Origin: Gemmataceae bacterium
Lineage (GTDB): Bacteria; Planctomycetota; Planctomycetia; Gemmatales; Gemmataceae
DNA: 64,000 nucleotides
Direction: 5' to 3'
Assembly (NCBI GenBank): GCA_019636445.1
Contig: JAHBXO010000005.1
Span: 62,001 to 126,000 of the forward strand
The notes beneath the pieces were generated by a model, which saw only the letters and a program-made list of their open reading frames with translations, ran no database searches and was not told where the DNA came from. Made by a program: the position numbers and the translations under genes. Positions 16,149 to 25,969 of the stretch are shown in pieces. The number at the start of each line of letters is the position of its first letter. The stretch's first letter is position 1.

Positions 16149-17303
16149 TTACCGGTAAATCTTCGCACGCACATCCTCGGGCAAGTGCCGCGGCACGGGC
16201 AGCGCCAGCAGGAACCGCACGAGGTCCCACGCCGCCGCGTCGTCGAGCGCCTTCGCATCGACGGCCGGCATGCCGGATGGCGGGATGCCGCAGCGGATGC
16301 GCCGGAACAGGTCGAGCGGTTCGCCGCCGGCGCGGTACACTCCGGCACTCAGGTTCGCCGGCCGCACGGCCACGCCCCAATCGTCGTAGAGGTAGTGCGT
16401 CTCGCGGCCGTAGTCCTTGTGGCAGCTCGCGCAACCGGCTTTGGTGAACGACTCGAACCCGCGCCGAACGCCCGCGTCGTAGGCGGCATCCGTCCCGGCG
16501 TCCCGGGCTGACACCTCCGGCACGGGCGGACGCACGACCTTGGCTTCCGCCTCCTCCATCAACCGTGTCCAGCGGGCGAGCGCAACCGTTACGAATTCGT
16601 CCGTCGAGCCTTCGATTCCATCTTCCGACAGCGCGGCCGTCAGCAGGTCGGTCTCGACGCGGCCGCGCAGGCTCAGGAACAGCGTGTACTCCACCACGGC
16701 ATCCAGTTGGTCCGGCGGCAGCATGGCAAAGCCCGGCATCGAATTCCCGGCGATCCCGACCTTCACCATTGCGACGAGATCATCTCGGGTTGGCAATCCG
16801 CCGGCGGTCGACGATACGTATTTGAACTTCGCGAGGCGGAAATCGCGCGGGTGAGGATAGACCCACGACCCCGTGGGTCCGCGGCCGTCGCCGGTCATGC
16901 CGTGACACTGGGCGCATTTCGCCTTGTAGACGCTGCTGCCCAAGGCGAGTTTCTCGGGTGGCACGCCGGGCCGCTTCGGGGCCGCCGGTGTACCGAAGAA
17001 CCCTTCAAGAGTCCGTTCCAGTGCATCGCGTTCGGTCTTCGGGAGCTTGGACGGTTCCAAGAGGACGCCGCCACGGTTCGCGAGGTCGGCGATTGCTTCG
17101 TCGAGTTTTCCGTTCGCGTGCAGGTCGATTGGGGGCGCCGGCGGCACTTTGACGACGATCGGGTCGGAACGCAGAAGGAAGCGGGTATTGGGGTCGTATC
17201 CCGCTTGTTCGGAGGAACCGCAGCCTACGAGAACGCAGAGGGCGAGGGCCGCGCCGATCCGACCGGCCAAGCCCCCGCCCATCGATGATCCGCGTCGTCG
17301 CAT
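16149..17303 (-). CDS. Dihaem cytochrome c lipoprotein
   Basis: 384 residues from ATG 17303 (MRRRGSSMGG; a second ATG at 17282 is possible). A lipoprotein signal peptide ends at 'CVLVGCGSS' (Cys 28). Two haem c sites are present: CAQCH at 130-134 with Met ligand candidate 'SMPGFAML', and CASCH at 291-295 followed by 'GIPPSGMPAV'. Each belongs to a separate cytochrome c domain. Co-oriented with, and 20 bases after, cox subunit IV. Inference: an extra periplasmic electron carrier or subunit of the alternative complex III/caa3 assembly. Confidence 0.82.
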   Translation of the reverse strand: MRRRGSSMGGGLAGRIGAALALCVLVGCGSSEQAGYDPNTRFLLRSDPIVVKVPPAPPIDLHANGKLDEAIADLANRGGVLLEPSKLPKTERDALERTLEGFFGTPAAPKRPGVPPEKLALGSSVYKAKCAQCHGMTGDGRGPTGSWVYPHPRDFRLAKFKYVSSTAGGLPTRDDLVAMVKVGIAGNSMPGFAMLPPDQLDAVVEYTLFLSLRGRVETDLLTAALSEDGIEGSTDEFVTVALARWTRLMEEAEAKVVRPPVPEVSARDAGTDAAYDAGVRRGFESFTKAGCASCHKDYGRETHYLYDDWGVAVRPANLSAGVYRAGGEPLDLFRRIRCGIPPSGMPAVDAKALDDAAAWDLVRFLLALPVPRHLPEDVRAKIYR

Positions 17304-17323
17304 GGTCGCAACCAACCGCGACC

Positions 17324-17653
17324 TCAGAAGGCGTAGTAGTGCCGCGTGAGGTAGTCGGTAAGGGTGAAGAGGAACAGCAGGAAAGTCCAGAAGACCGCCG
17401 CCATGGCCGTAAGCCAAGTCAGTTTGTCCGCGTGGCGAAGATCCATGAAGAAGAGGGTGAGTACAAGCCCTTGAACGCTCGCGACACCCAGGCTCACCCA
17501 GACCTTGGCCGGACCGAGGTCGGTGAAGCCGATCATCATGGCCAGGCACGCGAGTCCGGCGAGGAACAGGAACGTGAGCGTGCTGGAGGCCACGCTCGCC
17601 GGTTCGGCGTGATCGTCCTCGAAAACGATCGGTTTTTGAACGTGCTCGGACAT
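17324..17653 (-). CDS. ctaF: Cytochrome c oxidase subunit IV (CtaF/CyoD-like)
   Basis: 109 residues from ATG 17653 (MSEHVQKPIVFEDD); a TTG at 17671 is also possible. Three hydrophobic helices with 'KVWVSLGVASVQGLVLTLFF' and 'MDLRHADKLTW' in short form match the prokaryotic cytochrome oxidase subunit IV family. It stabilises the oxidase core. Located downstream of subunit III, the standard coxBACD order. Confidence 0.85.
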   Translation of the reverse strand: MSEHVQKPIVFEDDHAEPASVASSTLTFLFLAGLACLAMMIGFTDLGPAKVWVSLGVASVQGLVLTLFFMDLRHADKLTWLTAMAAVFWTFLLFLFTLTDYLTRHYYAF

Positions 17654-17685
17654 ATCTGCGGTCCCGTACAAGGGTATTCGATGTA

Positions 17686-17714
17686 GGCCCGACCGCTCCC
17701 GCGGGGGTCGGGCC
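17686..17714 (-). terminator. 9-bp stem hairpin between cox III and cox IV genes
   Basis: GGCCCGACC (17686-17694) pairs exactly with GGTCGGGCC (17706-17714) around an 11-base loop. There is no U run. It may be an attenuator or a processing/stability element that sets subunit IV expression apart, or a repeat remnant. Confidence 0.45.
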
Positions 17715-17722
17715 GTGGTAGG

Positions 17723-18521
17723 CTAGAACGCGCCGTCCATCGAGTGGTGCCCCGCCATGTAGAGCAGCGGGAACAGGAAGATCCACACGAGGTCGACGAA
17801 GTGCCAGTAGAGGCTCATGACTTCGATGTACACGTGGCGTTCGGTCGGTTCGAAGAAGCCGATCTGCGCCAGGATCAGCTGCCAGACGAGCAGGCCGAGG
17901 CCGACGATCATGTGGATCACGTGCAGGCCGGTTATGCTGTAGTAGAAGACAAAGAACATTTGCGTGCGATCGCGCTCGTTCCAGGTCATCTTGTCGCTGA
18001 TGGCCTTGGCCTTGGCGTTTTTGTGCTCGAGGACATGCTTCAGGTTGACCGCGAAGACGGAAACTTCGCGGAGGACCGGCTTGCCGGTCGCATCGACATC
18101 GTCCACGAGGGTCTTTTGCGGACCCGGAATCAGACCTTCCTCATAGTCGCCGTAGTATTCCTTGGCTTTGAAACCGAGGAAGACGGTTCCGAGGACGATG
18201 GTGGACGCGAGCCAGAGACGCAGGCCGTCACGCTGGCCCTTGTACGCGGCCCGGATGGCGAGCGTGATGGTGAAGCTGCTGGAGAGCAACAGGAACGTAT
18301 TGATGCTGGCGATGAAGGGGTTCAGCGCCGTGCTGCCGGCCTCGAATTCCTTCGGGTACCAGATGCGGCAGGCCGCATACGCACAGAGAACCCCGCCGAA
18401 GAACAAGACTTCGGTGACGAGGAAGACCCACATCCCGAAGCGGACGGAGGCCTGCTGCTGGCGAATGTTGTTGAAGTGGTGGGCCACGATCGGCTGGCGG
18501 CCCTCCCCCTCGGCGTGTGCG

Positions 18522-18532
<11 letters not shown>
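17723..18532 (-). CDS. ctaE: Cytochrome c oxidase subunit III
   Basis: 269 residues, seven hydrophobic helices. The family motifs '[18 protein letters not shown]', '[17 protein letters not shown]' in part and '[18 protein letters not shown]' are present. A long soluble insertion (about residues 125-185) separates helices 4 and 5. The start overlaps the end of the subunit I gene by 11 bases (translational coupling). Subunit III lies beside subunit I and helps keep the haem-copper site active. Confidence 0.93.
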
Positions 18533-20258
<1,726 letters not shown>

Positions 20259-20259
20259 G

Positions 20260-21438
20260 TCAGTTCCCTCCCTTCGTGGGGGCGGGCTTCTTCTCTTCGG
20301 GTTTCTTGTCGGCGGGCTTCTTGTCGTCGGGCTGGGGCGCGGGGGCCGGTATCGGCGCGGGCGGAACCTTGTCGCCGAGCGATTCTCCGGCCGTCGGGGC
20401 ACCAACCGGAGCGGCATCCTGCGACGTCCGTTTCGGCAGTTTGCCCTTCTTCAGGTATTGGATGTAGGCCACCAGCTGGCCGAGTTCTTCTTCACTCACC
20501 TGGGCACGGGGGTAAGCCGGCATGATGGCCTTCCAGCCCGCGTGCACCTTAGCTTCAGGATTGCGGATCGACTCGCGGATATAAGCACCATCGGCGGAGA
20601 CCGTCTTGCCGCCTTCGAGCGGAACCTTCGAACCGAAGAGGCCTTCGAGGTTCGGGGCCCGGTTCGAAGAGTTCACGCTATCGGCGTCGTAGACGTTGTT
20701 GTGGCAGTTGATGCATTGCAGCTTGAAGAACAGCTGTTGGCCGTGCCAGGCCGCGGTGCCGTCGGTCGGACGGTCGCCGGGCGTGCCCGGAGCATCGGTC
20801 TTGTGACCTTCAAGCCACGCGGCATAGTCGTCCTTGGAGAGGACATGCACCTTGCCGACCATCTGCGAGTGGCCTTGGCCGCAATATTGGTCGCAAAAGA
20901 TGTGATAGGTGCCAACTTTGTTCGGCTTGTACCAGGTGGTCACGTACCGGCCGGGCATCGCGTCGATCTTGTTGCGGAATGCCGGGATGCCGAAATTGTG
21001 GATCACGTCTTCGCTGGTGATTGTCACTTTCACGGCCACGCCGTCTTGCAGGTGCAACTCGTTGATCTCGCGAACACCATTCGGATGTTGGATCTTCCAC
21101 ATCCATTGTTTGCCGACCACGAAGATTTCCGGAGCGTCCGCCGGCGGGTGCGAGACTTCGTCGAAGATGATCGTCGAACCGACGAAGAACGACAGGAAGA
21201 ACGCCGCCGGGATGGCGGTCCAGATCAGTTCGAGTTTGTGCGAGCCGAGGACACGCTGAGAAGTTCCGCCCGGTTTCTTGGCATAGCGGAAGCACAAGTA
21301 GGTTAGACCGGCGTAAACCAGCAACCCCGCAATCGTCGTGACGACGAGGATGTAAATGAACAGCCAGTCGTAACGGACGGCGAACTCCGTTGCCCGTTCG
21401 GGCCAGAGCGGCAATCCAAGGCCTTCTGCCAGGAGCAT
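20260..21438 (-). CDS. ctaC: Cytochrome c oxidase subunit II fused to cytochrome c (caa3 type)
   Basis: 392 residues. Two membrane helices (25-50, 70-92), the CuA cupredoxin domain with '[10 protein letters not shown]' (112 on), ligands His 147, Cys 182, Cys 186, His 190 and Met 193 in '[12 protein letters not shown]', then a fused cytochrome c domain with CINCH at 242-246 and 'AIMPAYPRA' as probable Met ligand. A Lys/Pro-rich tail of about 40 residues ends the protein. The fused haem makes this a caa3 oxidase, able to take electrons without a separate soluble cytochrome c. The next gene (ctaD) starts 2 bases after the stop. Confidence 0.95.
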   Translation of the reverse strand: MLLAEGLGLPLWPERATEFAVRYDWLFIYILVVTTIAGLLVYAGLTYLCFRYAKKPGGTSQRVLGSHKLELIWTAIPAAFFLSFFVGSTIIFDEVSHPPADAPEIFVVGKQWMWKIQHPNGVREINELHLQDGVAVKVTITSEDVIHNFGIPAFRNKIDAMPGRYVTTWYKPNKVGTYHIFCDQYCGQGHSQMVGKVHVLSKDDYAAWLEGHKTDAPGTPGDRPTDGTAAWHGQQLFFKLQCINCHNNVYDADSVNSSNRAPNLEGLFGSKVPLEGGKTVSADGAYIRESIRNPEAKVHAGWKAIMPAYPRAQVSEEELGQLVAYIQYLKKGKLPKRTSQDAAPVGAPTAGESLGDKVPPAPIPAPAPQPDDKKPADKKPEEKKPAPTKGGN

Positions 21439-21454
21439 GAGGACGGTCCTCTCG

Positions 21455-22459
21455 TCAGTTGTTCGTCAGGGCCGGCGCGGGCATGGCCACATCCGCCGGA
21501 GAAAGCTTCTTTTCGGTTCGCGCCCGTCGCATCGCGGTCCAAACGATGAACCCGATGACAAACGGGAACGGCAGGGCGATCAAACCCATCGCCCGCATCG
21601 TGGGCTTGTAGTGCCCGGTGGTGCTGTCGTAGGCGAAACAGAGCATCGCGAGGCGTTGCACGGCGGTGCCCAACTTGCCATCCGCCGCCGTCAGCAGGGC
21701 TTGGCGAATGTCTTCGGGCGTCCAGCCGTTCTCCACCGGCAGTTCCGGCGAGCGTTTCAGACCTTGAAGCACGGTGCTCACGGTGCCGTCGGGCGACACG
21801 ATATACAGGGCGCTGGCGTGGACGAAGTCCTTGGTCTTGCGGACGACCTTTTCCAACTTCTGAGGATCGTTAGCCGCATCATCGATTGCCTTCTGGTTGT
21901 CGGCCGCGTAGCGGAAGCCGAGTTGATCGGCGAGCTTGAGGATCTTGTCGCGTGTGGCGACGACGTCGGTCCCCTGCCCGTGGTTGGCGGTGAGGAACCA
22001 GAAGCCGGGTTCGGCCGGGGATCGCTTATCGAGCACTTCGAGGTAAGATTCCCGCATCTTCCGGGCGAAGATCGGAGCCTCCTTCGGGTCGATGCTGATC
22101 CGAACCAGTTGGTAATCCTTGCCCGCGACAAGGCCGAGCCGAGCCAACGCCTTCAAGGCGTCGACCGTGTCGTTCATCAACTCGCTGCAGAGTTTCGGGC
22201 ACGCGGAGTAGGCGAGCATCAGCACGGTGGGTTTGCCGCCGATCGCTTCGCGGAGGCTGATCTCGCGGCCATCGTGATCGAAGAATCGTTCGTCGAGCGG
22301 CAGTTTCTCGCCGAGCTTCGGCTCGATCTTCGCCTGACCCGGCAGTTCGGGGTCGCGGACGATCATGGGCGCCTTGCCGTAGCTCATCTGCGCGCGGGCT
22401 CCCGGCGTCGCGAGGACCGCGAGCACGAGGCCGAGCAGAAGTGGCGAGGCGAAACGCAT
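21455..22459 (-). CDS. SCO1/SenC-family copper chaperone with C-terminal membrane anchor
   Basis: 334 residues. A signal peptide (1-23) is followed by a thioredoxin-like SCO domain with the copper site 'SACPKLCSEL' (Cys 87, Cys 91) and the conserved His in 'DFVHASALYIV'. A membrane helix near 293-316 ('LIALPFPFVIGFIVW') anchors the C-terminus, whereas classic SCO proteins are anchored at the N-terminus. It delivers copper to the CuA site of subunit II, encoded 16 bases downstream. Confidence 0.9.
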   Translation of the reverse strand: MRFASPLLLGLVLAVLATPGARAQMSYGKAPMIVRDPELPGQAKIEPKLGEKLPLDERFFDHDGREISLREAIGGKPTVLMLAYSACPKLCSELMNDTVDALKALARLGLVAGKDYQLVRISIDPKEAPIFARKMRESYLEVLDKRSPAEPGFWFLTANHGQGTDVVATRDKILKLADQLGFRYAADNQKAIDDAANDPQKLEKVVRKTKDFVHASALYIVSPDGTVSTVLQGLKRSPELPVENGWTPEDIRQALLTAADGKLGTAVQRLAMLCFAYDSTTGHYKPTMRAMGLIALPFPFVIGFIVWTAMRRARTEKKLSPADVAMPAPALTNN

Positions 22460-22464
22460 GGTTC

Positions 22465-23175
22465 TTACTTCTTCGCGGGGCCGTCGCCGATGGCGTGGCC
22501 GCCGTTCGAGAGTTTCGGGTTCGAGCCGGTGCTGGAGTTCGCCGACGGGGCGTCCTTCTTCACGGGCAGTTTCACGAGTTTCATCGCGTCGGCGATCGGA
22601 ATGCGGGCGGTGGTCTTTTCCTTGGTCGTGTACTCATAATCGGCGAGTACCGGCTTTCCGCTCACCGGATCGCGATACCGATCGGGGTAGAGGTCCCGGG
22701 GAGTCACGATCGGGGTGTTGCCATCCGCCGATTGGAACGAGCGGACATAAACCGGGTCGTCCGGCTTGCCGTTGCGCGAGGAATCGATCTTTCGGACGAA
22801 TTCCAAACGCGGTTCCGAGACTTTCGCGTGCGGATCGCTGGAGTCGATCGTGGCCACTCGCTCGTTGAACGGTTTCGCCGCGGCGTCGGCGGCCGCCTGG
22901 CTTTGCACGTTCGACTTATCCGGTGCACCGTATTCGTAATGACCAAATAACAGAGTCACGATCACATAAGCGACGAAGGCGGTGCCGATGACCAGGAACG
23001 GGACCATGATGATCCCCTTCGCGTCGAACCGGTCGGGTTCGTGACCCGCCTTGAGGCTGTCGGGGTTCGTGCCGGGAGCTTCCTCGTGGTGATGCGAGGC
23101 CGCAGACGTCGCGCCTGTGACGGCTTCGTAGATGGTCGCCCACCGCTGGACGTTGTCGCTCGGTTTATCGCTCAT
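22465..23175 (-). CDS. Membrane-anchored protein of unknown function in alternative complex III cluster
   Basis: 236 residues that I do not recognise as a named family. A polar N-terminus with a 'SHHHEEAPG' segment is followed by one membrane helix (about 55-80, 'GIIMVPFLVIGTAFVAYVIV') and a ~150-residue periplasmic-looking part with 'YPDRYRDPVSGKPVLADYEY' in it. It lies between actF and the SCO gene, 5 bases before SCO. Position and topology suit an accessory subunit or assembly factor of the complex III/oxidase supercomplex, possibly the place of the small ActG/ActH subunits known elsewhere. This is inference from context only. Confidence 0.7.
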   Translation of the reverse strand: MSDKPSDNVQRWATIYEAVTGATSAASHHHEEAPGTNPDSLKAGHEPDRFDAKGIIMVPFLVIGTAFVAYVIVTLLFGHYEYGAPDKSNVQSQAAADAAAKPFNERVATIDSSDPHAKVSEPRLEFVRKIDSSRNGKPDDPVYVRSFQSADGNTPIVTPRDLYPDRYRDPVSGKPVLADYEYTTKEKTTARIPIADAMKLVKLPVKKDAPSANSSTGSNPKLSNGGHAIGDGPAKK

Positions 23176-23207
23176 CGGAGGTTGCTCCGGTTCTCGTTAA
23201 GGCCCAC

Positions 23208-23246
23208 CGCGCTCGGCTTCGAAGACTCCGCCTCGCCGCTAAACAG
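23208..23246 (-). repeat. Single arm of the GCTAAAC palindromic repeat
   Basis: CGCTCGGCTTCGAAGACTCC followed by GCCTCGCCGCTAAAC matches the right arm of the repeat at 3975-4063 almost base for base. It lies in the 91-base gap between actF and the 22465-23175 gene, an intergenic repeat inserted inside the respiratory operon. Confidence 0.75.
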
Positions 23247-23266
23247 ATCCGTCTTCAACTCCGCAC

Positions 23267-24547
23267 TCAATGGTGTCCCCAGTTCGCCAGGAACGCCGTG
23301 TCCTTCTTCGGCAGGAGGTTCGCTTTGCGGAGCTGACCGAGGAAGGCCACGCCCCAGATGCCGCCGATCATCGCGATGGCCGCCAGAGCCATTGGCACAT
23401 GGAAGAACTGGTATTCGCCGCCGTGCGGGATCGAAGGCACTATCCACCAGATCACGTCCAAGGCGCAGATGGCGAGCAGCATCGTCGTCATCCAGCGCAT
23501 CGTCTGCGGGTTCGTCTTGATCTCGCGGAACAGGAACAGCACGAACGGTAGGAACCAGTGCACGATCATCAGCGAGTACGCCACGAACTCCCAGCCACCG
23601 TTGAGGCGGCGGCGGTAGTAGGTGATTTCCTCCGGGAGGTTGCCGGCCCACACCAGCATGAACTGGCAGAAGGATGCATACGTCCAGACCATCGTGAAGC
23701 CGAAGGTCAGGCTGCCGATATCGATGCGGAACTTGTCCTTGATGATGGAGAGCGCCGTCTGGTTCTCGCCGACGAGGGTGTAGAACACCAGCGCCGAAAA
23801 CGCCATCGTGGTGATGAAGCAGTTCATCGCCGCAACGACGGGGAACATGCTGGACGCCCATGTCGGTTCGACGGACATGATCCAGTCGGTGACGGCGACG
23901 GTGAACAGCAACGCCCACAGAAGGACACAAGCGCCGGACATACCATTGAGCTTGGCCTTGTATTTGACATCACCCTCGTCTTCGGCCTTCGGTGCCCACT
24001 TGCGCATCGTGCGAATGATGAGACCGAATACCAGAAAGATGATCCCGGCCCGTAGCAGGAAGAACGGACCGTTGAGATACAAACCCTGACGATGCGCGAC
24101 TTCATGCTCGACGACCGGATCGCCACCCGCGTGATCGGCCGCGAATTCCTTGGCGTCGACGGCCCACCAGAACGAGGAATTGTGGCCGGCGAAGACGGAG
24201 AAGGCGATCGGCAGGAAAAGGACGAACATCAGGGGCCAGGTCCGTGTGGCAGCCTGGAAGATCCGGCGGAAGACGAGCGCCCAGCTCGCGTGCGTCATGT
24301 AACCGATCAGCATCAGCGTCATCCCGCCGACCGGCAGGCTGAGCCAATACACGAAGCCGGTTTGATAGGTCAGATACAAGTCGCGGATTCCGCCCTTGTC
24401 GGAATTCAGGCTGGCGTTCGTGATGCCGAGGGCGAGGAACGCGACGGTGCCGATGACGGCGGCGAGCACGGCGATGCGGCGCAGCGGACCGTAGTCCACC
24501 TCGATCGGCGGGCAGGCGTAGTCGGAATCGTGATGATGGTCGCTCAC
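23267..24547 (-). CDS. actF: Alternative complex III quinol-binding membrane subunit ActF
   Basis: 426 residues from GTG 24547, chosen because GAGG stands 6 bases upstream; a TTG at 24559 is the alternative. About ten membrane helices, with 'FFLLRAGIIFLVFGLI', 'WIMSVEPTWASSMFPV' and 'WTYASFCQFMLVWAGNLPEE' in short pieces, characteristic of the NrfD-like ActF family. ActF is an integral membrane subunit of the quinol:electron-acceptor oxidoreductase, paralogous to ActC. It follows actE in the same operon. Confidence 0.9.
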   Translation of the reverse strand: MSDHHHDSDYACPPIEVDYGPLRRIAVLAAVIGTVAFLALGITNASLNSDKGGIRDLYLTYQTGFVYWLSLPVGGMTLMLIGYMTHASWALVFRRIFQAATRTWPLMFVLFLPIAFSVFAGHNSSFWWAVDAKEFAADHAGGDPVVEHEVAHRQGLYLNGPFFLLRAGIIFLVFGLIIRTMRKWAPKAEDEGDVKYKAKLNGMSGACVLLWALLFTVAVTDWIMSVEPTWASSMFPVVAAMNCFITTMAFSALVFYTLVGENQTALSIIKDKFRIDIGSLTFGFTMVWTYASFCQFMLVWAGNLPEEITYYRRRLNGGWEFVAYSLMIVHWFLPFVLFLFREIKTNPQTMRWMTTMLLAICALDVIWWIVPSIPHGGEYQFFHVPMALAAIAMIGGIWGVAFLGQLRKANLLPKKDTAFLANWGHH

Positions 24548-24626
24548 GGGTCGCCTCAATGTCTGCGGGAGCGCGGGTATCTCGCCCGCTGGTGCCCGGC
24601 GGCCGGGTCGGCCGCGCTCCGGCTTA

Positions 24627-25424
24627 TTAGTGGTCCTTCTTCTCGGCCTTCGGCTTGCCGGCGTCGTCCAAGTGCTTCTTCGCGTCGGCCGGTAGGTCGG
24701 CCACCTTCGCGTTCTGGCTCAGTTGCAAGGCTCGGATGTAAGCCACGATCCGCCAGCGATCTTCCGGCGTGATCTGTGCGGCGTGGTCCGGCATGCCGCC
24801 GTAACCCCAGGTGATCACCTGATAAATGTAACCGACCGGAACGGCGTCGAGCGGCACCTTGATGCCGTACCGGAAGAAACCACGGGAGTAGCCCTGCTTC
24901 AACTCGGTGGATGCCTGACCGGTCGTGGACCAGTCAAACTTCTTGTCCTCGGGATCCTGATGATAGCTCGGTGGGCGGAGGAAGCCGCGTTCGACGATCT
25001 TCCCCCAGCCGTTGCCGGCGGCCCCGTGGCAAATGGCGCAGGCGACGTTGTAGCGAGTCTGGCCTCGCTTCAGGTCGTCCTCGGTCATGGCAAACGGAAA
25101 CTCGGTCACGAAATTCGCAAGGTCGGTCGGGGCTCCGGCGCTCGGCGCGAGGTTGCCGGTCGGATCGACCTTCTTTTTCCACTCCGGGTTCACCTGCGGG
25201 TTCTTCCCCTGCGCGGTGAGCCAGCTGATCATCGGGTCGTCGGGGGCTCGTTGGCCGCGGTGGATGGTACCGGGCTTCGGCGCCAGCGCCGACTGGCCGT
25301 GCGAGAACACGCCGAGCGGCGAGGCATCGTAGGCACGTGGGGTCGGTTGCTCCGCCATCTTCTGCTGGCAGCCAACGGCGACCGTCGCAGCCATCATCGC
25401 CAGAGTCAATTGAATCCGATTCAC
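24627..25424 (-). CDS. actE: Alternative complex III monohaem cytochrome c lipoprotein ActE
   Basis: 265 residues from GTG 25424, with GAGGAGG about 7 bases upstream. The start overlaps the actD stop by 4 bases (GTGA). Lipobox 'AVGC' (Cys 19), one haem c site CAICH at 129-133, and a Met ligand candidate in 'GGMPDHAAQI'. 'WRIVAYIRALQLSQNAK' near the end is the usual cytochrome c C-terminal helix. ActE carries electrons from the complex toward the oxidase at the membrane surface. The Lys-rich tail ends in KKDH. Confidence 0.9.
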   Translation of the reverse strand: MNRIQLTLAMMAATVAVGCQQKMAEQPTPRAYDASPLGVFSHGQSALAPKPGTIHRGQRAPDDPMISWLTAQGKNPQVNPEWKKKVDPTGNLAPSAGAPTDLANFVTEFPFAMTEDDLKRGQTRYNVACAICHGAAGNGWGKIVERGFLRPPSYHQDPEDKKFDWSTTGQASTELKQGYSRGFFRYGIKVPLDAVPVGYIYQVITWGYGGMPDHAAQITPEDRWRIVAYIRALQLSQNAKVADLPADAKKHLDDAGKPKAEKKDH

Positions 25425-25969
25425 GCCGGCACCTCCTCGACGCTCTTCACGTCGGGCAGACCGAGCAGGAAGGCCCGCGTCGCGTCCGCGTCGAATTTCG
25501 GATCGGCGGCCTCGACCGAGAGGAAGAAGCCGTCCTTCGTCGCCCGCGCGAACGCCGGGACATTGAACAACGGATGGTACGGCATCGGCAGGCCGCAGAG
25601 GGCGAGGAGACCAACCACGCCGCTGACGGAAGCCGAGAGGACCAGCAATTCCCAAGTGATCGGGATGAACATCGACCAGGAGAAATACGGCTTGCCGGCG
25701 ATGTTCAGCGGGTATTCGACCCAGCTCACCCAAGTGAGCATGAGGAAGCCCATGGTGGCGCCGACCATGCCGCCGATGAACATGACCGCGCCGATTTCCG
25801 AGCGGGGGAAGCCGAGTTCGTCCGCGACTTCGCCGATCGGGTACGGGCTGTGGCCGTCCATCTTCGTGTACCCGGCCTCGCGCGCCTTGCGGGTGGCCGT
25901 GATGAGGGCGTCCGCCGAGTCGAACTCGGCGAGCATTCCCCAGGTCTGTGGAGTTTCGGGTGCGCTCAC
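25421..25969 (-). CDS. actD: Alternative complex III subunit ActD (DUF3341)
   Basis: 182 residues with two central membrane helices and flanking soluble parts. 'MLAEFDSADALITATRKARE', 'DGHSPYPIGEVADELGF' and 'MPYHPLFNVPAFARATKDGF' are hallmark segments of DUF3341/ActD. It binds the ActC/ActF membrane core on the cytoplasmic side; exact role unknown. Start overlaps the actC stop by 4 bases. Confidence 0.92.
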   Translation of the reverse strand: MSAPETPQTWGMLAEFDSADALITATRKAREAGYTKMDGHSPYPIGEVADELGFPRSEIGAVMFIGGMVGATMGFLMLTWVSWVEYPLNIAGKPYFSWSMFIPITWELLVLSASVSGVVGLLALCGLPMPYHPLFNVPAFARATKDGFFLSVEAADPKFDADATRAFLLGLPDVKSVEEVPA

